Under the pieces are notes generated by a model that searched no databases, was not told where the DNA came from, and worked only from the letters and a program-made list of their open reading frames with translations. A program made the position numbers and the translations under genes. Shown here in pieces: positions 1 through 7,881 of a stretch of DNA of 64,000 nucleotides. The stretch is taken from assembly GCA_963718635.1 (NCBI GenBank), contig OY970367.1:4402001-4466000 (forward strand), written 5' to 3'. This DNA is from JAIOQJ01 sp963718635 (GTDB lineage Bacteria > Planctomycetota > Planctomycetia > Gemmatales > Gemmataceae). The stretch's first letter is position 1; each line of letters begins with the position of its first letter.

Positions 1-907
1 TCGCGATGACCTGGCCGCGTTCGATGCCGTCGCGTTCGATGCCTCGGAGCAAGGCGCCGACGTTGTCGCCGGCGATGGCGAATTCGAGAGTCTTGTTGAA
101 CATTTCAAGGCCGGTGATGACCGTCTTGATGTTGTCCTTACGCAGGCCGATGATCTCGACATCGTCGCCGACCTTCGCCTTGCCGCGCTCGATACGACCG
201 GTGGCCACGGTGCCACGGCCTTTGATCGAGAAGACGTCTTCGACCGACATCAACAGCGGCTTGTCTTCTTCACGCTGCGGCAGCGGGATATAGCTGTCGA
301 GCGCTTCCATCAGTGCATCGATCGACTTCGAGCCGGGGCCGGCGTCGTTGGTCGGGTTCTCGAGCGCGTCCTTCGATTGGCCGCGGATGATCGGCACTTC
401 GTCGCCGGGGAACTCGTACTTGTTCAGCAGGTCGCGCAGTTCGTATTCGACGAGGTCGAGCAATTCCGGATCGTCGACCGTATCAACCTTGTTCATAAAG
501 ACGACAATGCGCGGCACACCGACCTGACGCGCGAGCAACAAGTGCTCTTTGGTCTGAGGCATCGGGCCATCGTTGGCGGCAACGACGAGGATCGCCCCGT
601 CCATCTGGGCGGCGCCGGTGATCATGTTCTTGATATAGTCGGCGTGACCCGGGCAATCGATGTGGGCATAGTGCCGCGCGGGCGTCTCGTACTCGACGTG
701 CGAAACGGCGATCGTCACCGTCTTGTTGGCGTCGCGGACGATACCGCCCTTGGCGATATCCGCGTAGCTTTTGACATCCTTCAACTTATTCTTGTAAGCC
801 TGCCGTGCCAGGATAGCCGCGGTGAGTGTGGTTTTGCCATGGTCGATGTGACCGATGGTGCCAACGTTCACGTGCGGTTTGTCCCGCAGAAATACTCCCT
901 TTGCCAT
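1..907 (-). CDS. tuf: Elongation factor Tu (3' end outside window)
   Basis: This gene encodes the translational GTPase that delivers aminoacyl-tRNA to the ribosome. The N-terminus reads MAKGVFLRDKPHVNVGTIGH, followed by the P-loop GHIDHGKTT, DCPGH (G3) and MNKVD (G4). The second domain is also present (VEDVFSIKGRGTVATGRIERG). About 302 of the usual 400 residues are inside the window; the C-terminal domain lies beyond base 1. The ATG at 905-907 gives the canonical MAKxxF start. It is the last gene after four tRNAs on the same strand, so it is probably co-transcribed with them. Confidence 0.97.
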   Translation of the reverse strand, partial: MAKGVFLRDKPHVNVGTIGHIDHGKTTLTAAILARQAYKNKLKDVKSYADIAKGGIVRDANKTVTIAVSHVEYETPARHYAHIDCPGHADYIKNMITGAAQMDGAILVVAANDGPMPQTKEHLLLARQVGVPRIVVFMNKVDTVDDPELLDLVEYELRDLLNKYEFPGDEVPIIRGQSKDALENPTNDAGPGSKSIDALMEALDSYIPLPQREEDKPLLMSVEDVFSIKGRGTVATGRIERGKAKVGDDVEIIGLRKDNIKTVITGLEMFNKTLEFAIAGDNVGALLRGIERDGIERGQVIA

Positions 908-1013
908 TGCTGCTCCGAGGGGAAAGACGTTGAGGTTAAACCAATTTTGGCAGAGCGCAACCCATGCCGCGCTCCCCGACCATACGGGAACATTTTAACC
1001 TATCGATCCCGAA

Positions 1014-1085
1014 AGCTTCTGCTGGGATTTGAACCCAGGACCTCGTCCTTACCAAGGAAGCGCTCTACCGCTGAGCTACAGAAGC
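1014..1085 (-). tRNA. tRNA-Thr(GGU)
   Basis: The minus strand folds as a cloverleaf. The acceptor GCTTCTG pairs with CAGAAGC. The D stem is GCTC/GAGC. The anticodon is GGT, and the T arm carries GGTTCAAATCC. One T-C mismatch sits in the anticodon stem. No CCA is encoded. It is the tRNA nearest to tuf. Confidence 0.93.
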
Positions 1086-1096
1086 TTGACCAATTT

Positions 1097-1320
1097 GGAA
1101 TTCGGATTTCGGAATGCGGAATTAAAGCGGGCGATGGGATTCGAACCCACGACTACCTGCTTGGAAGGCAGGAACTCTACCACTGAGTTACACCCGCTTC
1201 TCTGAACGCGGAATTCGGATTGCGGAATTCGGAATTAAAACCGTGCTCCGCATCAGACCCCGCATTCGCGACACAAATCCGACTGCTCCAATTCCAAATT
1301 CCGCATTCCGAATTCCGCAA
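1097..1320. repeat. Cluster of GGAATTCGGA-type short repeats between tRNAs
   Basis: Spacers on both sides of tRNA-Gly carry reiterated units such as GGAATTCGGA and GGAATGCGGAATT. At 1209-1236 they are in one orientation, and at 1288-1319 the inverse appears (AATTCCAAATTCCGCATTCC). The two spacer blocks could therefore pair across an intervening 50 nt. A further unit, AATTCGGAATGCGGAATT, occurs near 7422-7439, so the unit is dispersed. Confidence 0.6.
1126..1197 (-). tRNA. tRNA-Gly(UCC)
   Basis: The minus strand folds as a cloverleaf with acceptor GCGGGTG/CGCCCGC, anticodon stem CCTGC/GCAGG and anticodon TCC. The T loop is GTTCGAATC. No CCA is encoded. It is the third member of the Thr-Tyr-Gly-Thr-tuf cluster. 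Confidence 0.95.
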
Positions 1321-1330
1321 TTCTTTCGCA

Positions 1331-1413
1331 TGGGCGGAGAGGGATTCGAACCCCCGAACTCCGAAGAGGCCAGATTTACAGTCTGGTGCAATTGACCACT
1401 CTGCCATCCGCCC
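1331..1413 (-). tRNA. tRNA-Tyr(GUA)
   Basis: This is an 83-nt class II tRNA with a long variable arm, as expected for bacterial tRNA-Tyr. The acceptor GGGCGGA pairs with TCCGCCC, followed by discriminator A. The anticodon is GTA, in CTGTAAA. Confidence 0.95.
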
Positions 1414-1435
1414 AAATAATACCGCTGCGATACAA

Positions 1436-1507
1436 AGCTCCCGGAGGGACTTGAACCCACAGCCTACGGTTTACAAAACCGTTGCTCCACCATTGAGCTA
1501 CAGGAGC
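1436..1507 (-). tRNA. tRNA-Thr(UGU)
   Basis: The minus-strand cloverleaf has acceptor GCTCCTG with CGGGAGC, anticodon stem ACGGT/ACCGT and anticodon TGT. It is the first gene of the tRNA-tuf cluster, about 17 nt downstream of the predicted transcription start. Confidence 0.94.
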
Positions 1508-1530
1508 GTGCTCCGTTCCGAGAAATTATC

Positions 1531-1559
1531 ACGATAGAAGTTGGAAAGTCCAGTGACAA
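1531..1559 (-). promoter_or_regulatory. Putative promoter of the tRNA-tuf operon
   Basis: On the minus strand TTGTCA (1559-1554) and TATCGT (1536-1531) are separated by exactly 17 nt. They sit just upstream of the first tRNA. The -10 box matches the consensus at only 4 of 6 positions; the position is the main support. Confidence 0.45.
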
Positions 1560-1611
1560 GGTTAAATTCAAATGCCGGGCAATGGATGCGCTAGCGAACG
1601 CTGGTCGTTTT

Positions 1612-1682
1612 GGTGAGCCGAGAGCGTCAGCGACCGGAGATTTCAGGCGCTTTTCTCCAGTCGCTTACGCTCCTGGCTCGCC
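1612..1682. repeat. Long imperfect inverted repeat (hairpin)
   Basis: The left arm (1612-1640, GGTGAGCCGAGAGCG...) and right arm (1654-1682, ...CGCTCCTGGCTCGCC) are imperfect inverse copies of 29 nt with a loop of about 13 nt. The sequence type (GCGTnAGCGACnGGAG) resembles other intergenic palindromes in this window. Nothing else was seen in the 250 nt between the tRNAs and the next gene. Confidence 0.7.
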
Positions 1683-1761
1683 GAATCCCTTGGCTTACAG
1701 CATTGCCACTGCTTTCCAAGCGATCAACAATAGAGAGGGACAATACTGCTCTCGTATGGGT

Positions 1762-2205
1762 TCACTTTTCCAATATCTCGCGGACCTGACGCTCAACCTG
1801 TGGAGACCAGGTATAGACTCGTTCCACTCTAGACTGATCGCTTTCCGATGTTCCCGGGATAGCTACCACTCGGTAAGTACCATTTTCCGCACGGATTAAT
1901 GGAAGCAGCAACGTTTCCTCACCCGATGTCGGCAGACGCCTGTTGTCTGGCAATTCACAATAGCTCAGGTGTAAGTTGAAGTCTTTTTCTGGAATCGTGT
2001 TCTTCCCAAACGACTCCAACACGTGAGCAGTGGTGGGCGCTTTACCGTTCAACTTCACTTCGGCCTTTACCACGTACTCTGCAAGCAACAGCTGCGAGCG
2101 CGAAAGGACCACCGCCTTCTCGTGCTCCACCAAATAGCCGAGGTAGCCGAGCCAGATGCAGAAAAGGGAGATAGCGAAAATAAGACGGAAGCGGGCAACT
2201 TTCAT
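1762..2205 (-). CDS. Small membrane-anchored protein, unknown function
   Basis: A 147-residue protein that I do not recognise. Residues 7-28 are hydrophobic (RLIFAISLFCIWLGYLGYLV) and act as a signal anchor. The rest is soluble and predicted to lie outside the membrane. The start overlaps the stop of the upstream gene by 4 nt (ATGA), which indicates translational coupling. Confidence 0.6.
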   Translation of the reverse strand: MKVARFRLIFAISLFCIWLGYLGYLVEHEKAVVLSRSQLLLAEYVVKAEVKLNGKAPTTAHVLESFGKNTIPEKDFNLHLSYCELPDNRRLPTSGEETLLLPLIRAENGTYRVVAIPGTSESDQSRVERVYTWSPQVERQVREILEK

Positions 2206-2633
2206 CGGCCGCCTCGATTGCCCCAGGCCAGCTCGCTCATCTCGATCGTGTAGCCCTCCGTGAGCGCCCGATCGATGTCGAAGACGTCTTGGAAGTCGCT
2301 ACGATGGTCGGTTTCGGTTTGACAGAGCAGCTCCGACTCGATGAGGTTGAAAACAATCTCGCCGATATCGTCGGTCCGCAGCAGGCCCCATTGCCGGAAC
2401 ACCACTTTGGCGAGCAGACCAAACTCCTCGCGGGCGAGTTCGCAGGCGCCGTGCAGCAGTTCCGGGCCGCTGACGTGGTGCTGCGGGCTCGATTCATATT
2501 CGCGCTCCTCGGCGATCTTGCCGAGCGTGCGCTGGGTATGAGCCAGCGCCTCGAACATGAATTCGTATGCCTCATAGGCATAGCGTGGATCGTTGCGAAC
2601 GATCTCGATGATAGCGGGTTGTTGCGTCCTCAT
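2202..2633 (-). CDS. Conserved planctomycete/verrucomicrobial protein (Minf_1886 type)
   Basis: 143 residues. The opening (IVRNDPRYAYEAYEFMFEAL) followed by HVSGPELL and GLLAKVVFRQWGL matches my memory of a small conserved protein family limited to the planctomycete-verrucomicrobial lineage. Its function is unknown. It is soluble with no signal peptide. It lies upstream of, and overlaps by 4 nt, the small anchored protein at 1762-2205, so the two are probably co-expressed. Confidence 0.7.
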   Translation of the reverse strand: MRTQQPAIIEIVRNDPRYAYEAYEFMFEALAHTQRTLGKIAEEREYESSPQHHVSGPELLHGACELAREEFGLLAKVVFRQWGLLRTDDIGEIVFNLIESELLCQTETDHRSDFQDVFDIDRALTEGYTIEMSELAWGNRGGR

Positions 2634-2705
2634 GATACTCGCGATCTGGCAACGGCCGTCCGGGCATCATACCCGGCGTAAGTCGTCTTCAAACGCTTCA
2701 TCCTC

Positions 2706-3547
2706 CTATAAGCGGGTCAGAATTTCATCGGCGGCGACGGGCAGGCGCCGGCCATCCTCAAATTCAATCAGCAGCTTCCGGGCAAGAATCTCCTGAGCCA
2801 AAACCTTCCCTTGTCCGGTTCGTGTCAGCACTCGGCTTCCAATGGAAGGAAGTTCCTTTTGAAACTCCTCATAGACATCCTGCTCGAAACGAAGGCAGCA
2901 CTTCAAGCGCCGCAGCGCCCTGAGATCTTCGTTGGGTCGAGCGTTGATTTTTGCAGCTTTGCCATACGCATGGAAACGGGCGGCATGACGGCCATGTGCG
3001 TGTTGCAGCAGACTGGTTTGCCGCAATCGCCGTAGTCGGCCAGCAGCTTGGCTTCATCGCGAATGCCGACCTGCCGAAGCTCGATGCGCGTGTTGAACTC
3101 GCGCGCTAAACCCTTGACCAGGTCGCGAAAATCAACGCGCTTTTCCGAAAGAAAGAAAAAGACGATGCGATCGCCGCCGAACAGGTGCTCGACGTCGATC
3201 AACTGCATGGCCAGCTTGTGTTCGGCGATCATGGCCCGGCCGATTTCGTACTCGCGGTTCTGCTGTTCGCGCAACTGCTTGGCGCGCAACTCATCTTCAT
3301 CGTTCATGAGCCGTACGATTGAACCAGACGTAGGCTCGGCTAAATAAGCGACTGCCTGCGGCGAGGACAAGGAAAGCACATCACCGCTCTCGAGGCCGCG
3401 CTCACTCTTGATAATGACGCGTGCCAGCCGAGGCAATTTTGGCAAGGCGCTGCCGTCAAATTCGCCGAGAAAGCGCATGGCGCCGTGGCGGACGATATAC
3501 TTCGTCGCAGTTGAGGGGCCTTCGAGTGTCGGCTCAATTTGAGTCAT
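2706..3547 (-). CDS. ricT: PSP1-domain protein, RicT/YaaT-like (one frame break)
   Basis: This is a homologue of the PSP1 domain protein that in Bacillus (RicT/YaaT) forms a complex affecting RNA turnover and development. The first part (3547 down to about 2910) contains VIFFFLSEKRVDFRDLVK-like sequence, then GDCGKPVCC and LDPTKISGRCG. The second part continues as LKCCLRFEQDVYEEF in another frame. The family motif GxCGRLKCC is thus cut by a one-base change near 2905-2915. I chose MTQIEPTLEG as start because an earlier start would overlap the upstream GTPase. The conserved cysteines (PVCC, KCC) are intact. Confidence 0.8.
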
Positions 3548-3629
3548 TCGAGTCTGCAATCTTATTCGCGCGTCTGCCAGCTGACGCCAGATTGCAACGA
3601 TTTTAACGCTTATCCGTACGAATACAACG

Positions 3630-4628
3630 TCACAAATGCAATTCGACCACATCTTTATCCATCAGAACATGATCGCGCTTGACGGTCTGGCCATCGAAGG
3701 CGGCACTCCCCCAGACCTTCGCGGACTTCAATCCCTCGGCGAAGTCGGCATGAACGCGCTCGGCAAAATCCATGACCGTGCCACCGATGGGGATAGTGAA
3801 AGGCGCTGCCATGTCCGCTAGCTTGCCGGGCATCTTGCCGTAGATGCGAATGATGCTCAAAAGCTTGAAAAGAAGGGTTTTTAGCTCATCGAGGCCATTG
3901 CCGTTCTCAGCTGAAATGACATGAAACGGAAACTTTTCCCCGAACATTTCACGAGCAATTTCAAGACGATCATTGGCGCCGTCAGCATCCATCTTGTTGG
4001 CGACTAGAAGCGTTTTCAGATAGAAAACTGTCGGGTCGTCGTCAGCATTATCAGGAATTTTTCCGGTCAAAAATCGGCGGTAGCTGCGCAGCTTTTCGAT
4101 GACAGTTTCCAGCGAAAAAGGGCCATCATCATCGGCTAAATCGAGCATCAAGATGGCCGCATCGGCCCCGCGAGTGAAATCGGTGATGAACGGCTCATAG
4201 AAATCCGCTGTGATTGGCGGCAGATCGATCAGCTGCAGCCGGATGTCTTCCCAATCCATCATGCCGGGCGCAGGCTCGCGCGTGGTGAAGGGGTAAGGCG
4301 CTACCTCAGGGGTCGCCCGCGTCAGCCGTGTCAACAGCCGACTTTTGCCGACATTGGGCGCTCCCAGGATAACAATCTGCCCGGCGCCCTGCTTCGGGAT
4401 TTTGAAGCTGTTCGGCGCTGCCTTCTTGGGCCCTGCTTTGATCTGTTCGATTTCATCCGAGACTTCGCTGATCTTCGTCTTCAGAATGACCTGAACTTTT
4501 TCGCTTGCTTTATGCTTGGGCAGGATAACCCACATTTTCTTAAGCGCAACGAGCTTATCCTCGGGCGTCTTCGCCTTCTTATACTCGGCCTCGGCATCGT
4601 GGTATTGCGGCGGAAGATTGACGGCCAT
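3630..4628 (-). CDS. Obg/DRG-like GTPase with C-terminal TGS domain
   Basis: 332 residues. The G1 motif is GAPNVGKS (around residue 89), G3 is DLPP and G4 is NKMD. An N-terminal helical region of about 80 residues comes first. The end (MDFAERVHADFAEGLKSAKVW ... DHVLMDKDVVELHL) is a TGS domain, as in DRG-type and Obg-related GTPases, which usually act on ribosomes or tRNA. The precise role is not known. It lies 82 nt upstream of the RicT-like gene in the same direction and is divergent from purine nucleoside phosphorylase. Confidence 0.8.
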   Translation of the reverse strand: MAVNLPPQYHDAEAEYKKAKTPEDKLVALKKMWVILPKHKASEKVQVILKTKISEVSDEIEQIKAGPKKAAPNSFKIPKQGAGQIVILGAPNVGKSRLLTRLTRATPEVAPYPFTTREPAPGMMDWEDIRLQLIDLPPITADFYEPFITDFTRGADAAILMLDLADDDGPFSLETVIEKLRSYRRFLTGKIPDNADDDPTVFYLKTLLVANKMDADGANDRLEIAREMFGEKFPFHVISAENGNGLDELKTLLFKLLSIIRIYGKMPGKLADMAAPFTIPIGGTVMDFAERVHADFAEGLKSAKVWGSAAFDGQTVKRDHVLMDKDVVELHL

Positions 4629-4700
4629 AGTTTGTTTTGCAGTGAGTGTCGGTGAAACCTAGGTCGAAGCAGCAAGGGACGGCCATATACTGTCAACACT

Positions 4701-5516
4701 ATGCTCTACGACCAAATCCAAGAAGCCGCCAGCACAATTCGCAGCAAGTGGCCCAACACGCCTTCGGTTGGCATCATCCTCGGCACTGGCCTAGGTAAGC
4801 TGACGGAAGAGATTGAGGAGAAGGTCTCTATCGCGTATGGAGATATTCCGCACTTTCCTACCTCGACAGTGCAATCGCACGCCGGCCGTCTGATTTGCGG
4901 CAAGCTGGGCGGTAAAACGGTGATGGCGATGGAAGGCCGAGTCCATTTCTATGAAGGGGGCTCGATGCAGCAGCTCACCTTTCCCGTCCGCGTGATGAAG
5001 GCTCTTGGCTGTGGAACACTCATTGTGAGCAATGCCGTCGGCGGAATGAATCCGCAGTTCCGCAAAGGCGATCTGATGCTGATCGAAGACCATATCAATC
5101 TGATGGGCGATAATCCGCTAATCGGCCCGAATGATGACCGCCTCGGCGATCGCTTCCCGGACATGTGCCATGCCTATGACCGCGGATTGCTCGACCTCGC
5201 ACAGCGCACGGCACTCGGGGAACGAATCTCGGCCATGAAGGGCGTCTTGGTCGCCATCGCCGGTCCCAATTTGGAAACCCGAGCCGAGTACCGTTTCCTG
5301 AGGCAAGCCGGCGCGGACGCGGTGGGTATGTCAACGGTTCCAGAGGTGATTGTGGCCGTCCATTCTAAAATGCGTGTTCTTGGCTTTTCCATCATCACCG
5401 ACATCTGCCTGCCCGATGCGCTTCAACCGGTGAGCCTGCAGGAGATCATCGCAGTCGCTAATGAAGCCGAGCCGAAACTGCGGTTGCTCGTTCGGCGCGT
5501 GCTTGAACAGATGTAG
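4701..5516 (+). CDS. punA: Purine nucleoside phosphorylase
   Basis: This enzyme phosphorolyses inosine and guanosine to the free base and ribose-1-phosphate (purine salvage). At 271 residues it has the trimeric PNP family length. The motifs are GIILGTGLG (phosphate loop, residues 24-32), QSHAGRLICGKLGG, MEGRVHFYEG, VSNAVGGMN, AGPNLETRAEYR and GMSTVPEVIVA with the conserved Asn near the end of ITDICLPD. It is cytosolic and apparently monocistronic. Confidence 0.93.
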   Translation: MLYDQIQEAASTIRSKWPNTPSVGIILGTGLGKLTEEIEEKVSIAYGDIPHFPTSTVQSHAGRLICGKLGGKTVMAMEGRVHFYEGGSMQQLTFPVRVMKALGCGTLIVSNAVGGMNPQFRKGDLMLIEDHINLMGDNPLIGPNDDRLGDRFPDMCHAYDRGLLDLAQRTALGERISAMKGVLVAIAGPNLETRAEYRFLRQAGADAVGMSTVPEVIVAVHSKMRVLGFSIITDICLPDALQPVSLQEIIAVANEAEPKLRLLVRRVLEQM

Positions 5517-5562
5517 ACCTCAGTCTTCAAGGTTGTTTTTCTTAGATCTGGGCGTCGAATCG

Positions 5563-6153
5563 TCACATTACGGTAAGATGTTTTCGCAGTTTTTGAATAG
5601 CTTTGTATTTTTCATCGCTGATGCGTTGAACGCTGGTGCGCATTTCCTGGGCGATTTCAGGCACCGACCAACCATCACGGCTTAGTCTTAGAATTTGCTG
5701 CTGGCGATAGCTCAACTCTTCGCGCGCTGCCTTGTCGAGCACTTCACGAAACTCATTACGGGCAGCCTCGGGCTGCGAACGATGGTCGCTCACATCCTCC
5801 GCCAAGCCATTGTACTTACGGCTTCGCTGGGTCCGTTTCTTCACGGCATCGATGGCTCGAATGAATTCCCGATGATCGTCCGCATCCTTCGCCAGAAGGG
5901 CCGTCCATCGGTCGGGTTGCACTTTTTCGAGCAGGCGCGTCAGGACCTCCTGAGTGCAATCTGACCAGCTGTCAGGATGCAATCGAGCATTGCGCCAGCA
6001 AACCTGGCAATAGCGCGACAGATCATTGACGATTTTTTCACTCGGCTGAGTAGCTTGCGCGGCATCGGGCATTGAAGCCAGAGCGGCGCCAACGACAACG
6101 GCCACCATCATCGACCGAGCTTTACGGCCGGCGCCCGAAAAACTTCTCTTCAT
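5563..6153 (-). CDS. Sigma-70-like region 2/4 protein with N-terminal signal-like segment
   Basis: 196 residues. Residues 40-75 resemble sigma region 2 (SYCQVCWRNARLHP-type, SDCTQEVLTRLLEK). Residues 140-195 are a region 4 helix-turn-helix (LSYRQQQILRLSRDG, VPEIAQEMRTS, DEKYKAIQKLRKHL). Unusually, the protein begins with a positively charged segment, a hydrophobic run (MMVAVVVGAALASM) and AQA, the form of a signal peptide. The ATG at 6153 has GAGGG 9 nt upstream, which supports this start; the Met at residue 15 would remove the basic segment only. It could be a regulator with a membrane anchor rather than a free sigma factor. Confidence 0.65.
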   Translation of the reverse strand: MKRSFSGAGRKARSMMVAVVVGAALASMPDAAQATQPSEKIVNDLSRYCQVCWRNARLHPDSWSDCTQEVLTRLLEKVQPDRWTALLAKDADDHREFIRAIDAVKKRTQRSRKYNGLAEDVSDHRSQPEAARNEFREVLDKAAREELSYRQQQILRLSRDGWSVPEIAQEMRTSVQRISDEKYKAIQKLRKHLTVM

Positions 6154-6253
6154 TTCACTCGACCCTCGTGGGTAACTCGAAGATGGAACGTCCTTTATTA
6201 TAGGGACGCCGAATTGGAAGCATCTCGCCGGCCACGAACCTGAAACGTCTACA

Positions 6254-6400
6254 AGCCTGAAGCGCCAGCGAAGAGAAACTTCTTCGCTTGCGCTTTCAGG
6301 CTCGTAAGATCGGTTTTACAAGAGCCTGAGAAACTTCTTCGCTGGCGCTTCAGGCTCGTAAGTTCGGTTTACACGAGCCTGAAGCGCCAGCGAAGAGAAA
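6254..6400. repeat. Palindromic repeat array (AGCCTGAAGCGCCAGCGAAG units)
   Basis: Unit AGCCTGAAGCGCCAGCGAAG occurs at 6254-6273 and again at 6376-6395. The inverse CTTCGC(T/G)nGCGCTTTCAGGCT occurs near 6282-6302 and 6337-6355. The first pair forms a hairpin at 6254-6302. Two inverse units are each followed by a CGTAAG(A)TnCGGTTTnAC spacer. The block fills the 260 nt between two divergently unrelated minus-strand genes. Confidence 0.8.
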
Positions 6401-6415
6401 AGCACTCTCATTTAG

Positions 6416-7078
6416 TTAAGGTCGCACGACGGTGGGCATTACTTCAAGCCGTTCGACAACGGCTATCGGAGGCTCTTCGCTCTGTTCCTCGCCAGCCTCT
6501 GAAAATACGCGCGATGCCGACGACAATCGCTCGAGCCTTTTCGCTGCCATTCGAGCCGAATCGCCGGCGGGGTCCAGCCGGATCGTCCCGAAATACCAGC
6601 TTCTTGCGGAAGCGACATCTCCAGCTCGTTCATGCTCGGTCGCCATTCGATAAACGGAGTATGCGAACTGGCGGCGGTCGGGCGCCTGACGTTCCATTGA
6701 TGCGGCTTTGCGCTCGGCTTCATCTCGCACCAGTAAGTGCCGTTGTCCTTCGAATGCCGATCCGCAACCGGCCGCAAACTTCAGGAAAGCGTTATTACTC
6801 CATACTGTGGGCTCGGTGAGTTTCGTCCAGAGCGGCGCCACTGCGCGGTCGAGCGACCCGACACCTGCGGATCCGCGCGGCTGAACGGCTTCCGGTACGA
6901 ATGCAGGCGCTGCGGTTGCTTGCTCGGGTTGATTGAATTCCGAGGCCATGGGCGATAGCACTTTGAATTCGGTGCGAGGCGCCGTCGAAGTATCGGGCGG
7001 CTTGCACCAGATCGATTGGCCGCCGGCTGCCCATAAACAGGTCGTCAAGGCACAAACGCTGCCGAAAACACGCTTCAT
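6416..7078 (-). CDS. Secreted protein with a TPR-like segment, unknown function
   Basis: 220 residues with a signal peptide (MKRVFGSVCALTTCLWAAGG). A proline- and alanine-rich linker runs to about residue 75. Near residues 145-185 there is one helix pair of TPR form (YRMATEHERAGDVASARSWY, TIRLDPAGDSARMAAKRLE). No catalytic motif is visible. I do not recognise the family. Confidence 0.6.
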   Translation of the reverse strand: MKRVFGSVCALTTCLWAAGGQSIWCKPPDTSTAPRTEFKVLSPMASEFNQPEQATAAPAFVPEAVQPRGSAGVGSLDRAVAPLWTKLTEPTVWSNNAFLKFAAGCGSAFEGQRHLLVRDEAERKAASMERQAPDRRQFAYSVYRMATEHERAGDVASARSWYFGTIRLDPAGDSARMAAKRLERLSSASRVFSEAGEEQSEEPPIAVVERLEVMPTVVRP

Positions 7079-7357
7079 TCGAATCCCTCCCTAGAAGGCC
7101 GCCGCTGCGCAATCCTTGCGCGGCGTTTAGCACCATAGCGTGCGGACTCTTTTTCGCAAGAGCAGTGCCTGGGGACGCGAGCGCTCGTGGGGCCTTTCCG
7201 TTAGTCACATTACGCAACTCCGATAAGGGTCGTGCCATGACGTATATGCCTGGCGAGCTTGACGCTCTTAAAAGGATTCTTCGGAACAGCGCGCTAAGCT
7301 AATGCATGGGATTTCGCGAAAGTACGTTCGACGCGGCTAACGAAGTAAGTTCCCGAT
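7079..7357. other. Intergenic region without a recognisable gene
   Basis: No open frame with family features was seen on either strand. The region lies between the secreted TPR-like protein and the palindrome elements that follow. Confidence 0.5.
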
Positions 7358-7410
7358 TCGCTTCTGGAAATATTTCCAGAAGCGACTTTCCAATTAAATC
7401 GTGGGAAAAC
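7358..7410 (+). repeat. Palindrome-plus-motif element, copy A
   Basis: A perfect 28-nt palindrome (7358-7385) centred on GGAAATATTTCC is followed after 10 nt by AAATCGTGGGAAAAC (7396-7410). Copies B, C, D and E share the arrangement. Orientation is given by the non-palindromic downstream motif. Confidence 0.85.
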
Positions 7411-7501
7411 GAAAGCCTCAAATTCGGAATGCGGAATTAAGAGTTCGGAACATAATGAAGATCAAACAGACATTATTCAATGGCCCGTCATTCTAACAGC
7501 C

Positions 7502-7554
7502 AACCTACAGGAAATTTCCGGAAGGTTGAACCCGAGATAAATCGTGGGGAAAAA
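7502..7554 (+). repeat. Palindrome-plus-motif element, copy B (divergent)
   Basis: An imperfect palindrome (7502-7527) has the shorter core GGAAATTTCC. It is followed after 11 nt by AAATCGTGGGGAAAAA (7539-7554). It is the most diverged copy. Confidence 0.7.
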
Positions 7555-7570
7555 GCACCATCGAAATGAA

Positions 7571-7667
7571 ACATCGTTGCTTTCGTCAAATCAGAGTCGT
7601 CATGGATTCCACCGACCCTTCAGGAAATATTTCCTGAAGGGCATTCCCGAGAAAATCGTGGGAAAAC
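7571..7667 (+). repeat. Palindrome-plus-motif element, copy C
   Basis: A perfect 26-nt palindrome (7616-7641) is followed after 11 nt by AAATCGTGGGAAAAC (7653-7667). A flank of about 45 nt upstream, ending TTCCACCGACCCT, is also shared with copy D. Confidence 0.85.
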
Positions 7668-7677
7668 GCGCGACATG

Positions 7678-7706
7678 TTGTTAGCCGGACTGCGCCAGCG
7701 ACGGAG
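7678..7706. repeat. Dispersed repeat TTGTTAGCCGGACnGCGCCAGCG
   Basis: This 29-nt sequence recurs, one base shorter, at 38603-38630. It directly follows element copy C. It belongs to the GCGCCAGCGA-type palindromic repeat class seen in several intergenic regions here. Confidence 0.65.
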
Positions 7707-7786
7707 GAAAAAGGGAAATGAACAGGGCCGATGATCGCCTTTCGCTCCGCGAAAGCAGAACCTTCCGCGGAGGGAAAGGCGACTCA

Positions 7787-7881
7787 ACATTGCTTCCGTC
7801 CAAACCAGCGTCGTCATGGTTTCCACCGACCCTCCTGGAAATATTTCCAGAAGGCACTTGCCGAGAAAATCTTGGGAAAAC
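7787..7881 (+). repeat. Palindrome-plus-motif element, copy D
   Basis: A 24-nt palindrome with one mismatch (7831-7854) is followed after 12 nt by AAATCTTGGGAAAAC (7867-7881). The 47 nt upstream (7787-7833) match the upstream flank of copy C. On the opposite strand this copy supplies the last codons and the stop of the Uma2 reading frame. Confidence 0.85.

Noticed and set aside
377..1186. 269-codon plus-strand frame
   Set aside because: It runs antisense to tuf and through two tRNAs; shadow frame.
1582..1899. 105-codon plus-strand frame
   Set aside because: It consists largely of the inverted repeat at 1612-1682 and then runs antisense into a real gene.
6254..6400. CRISPR array
   Set aside because: The repeat units are palindromic, irregularly spaced and in both orientations; no cas genes are present.
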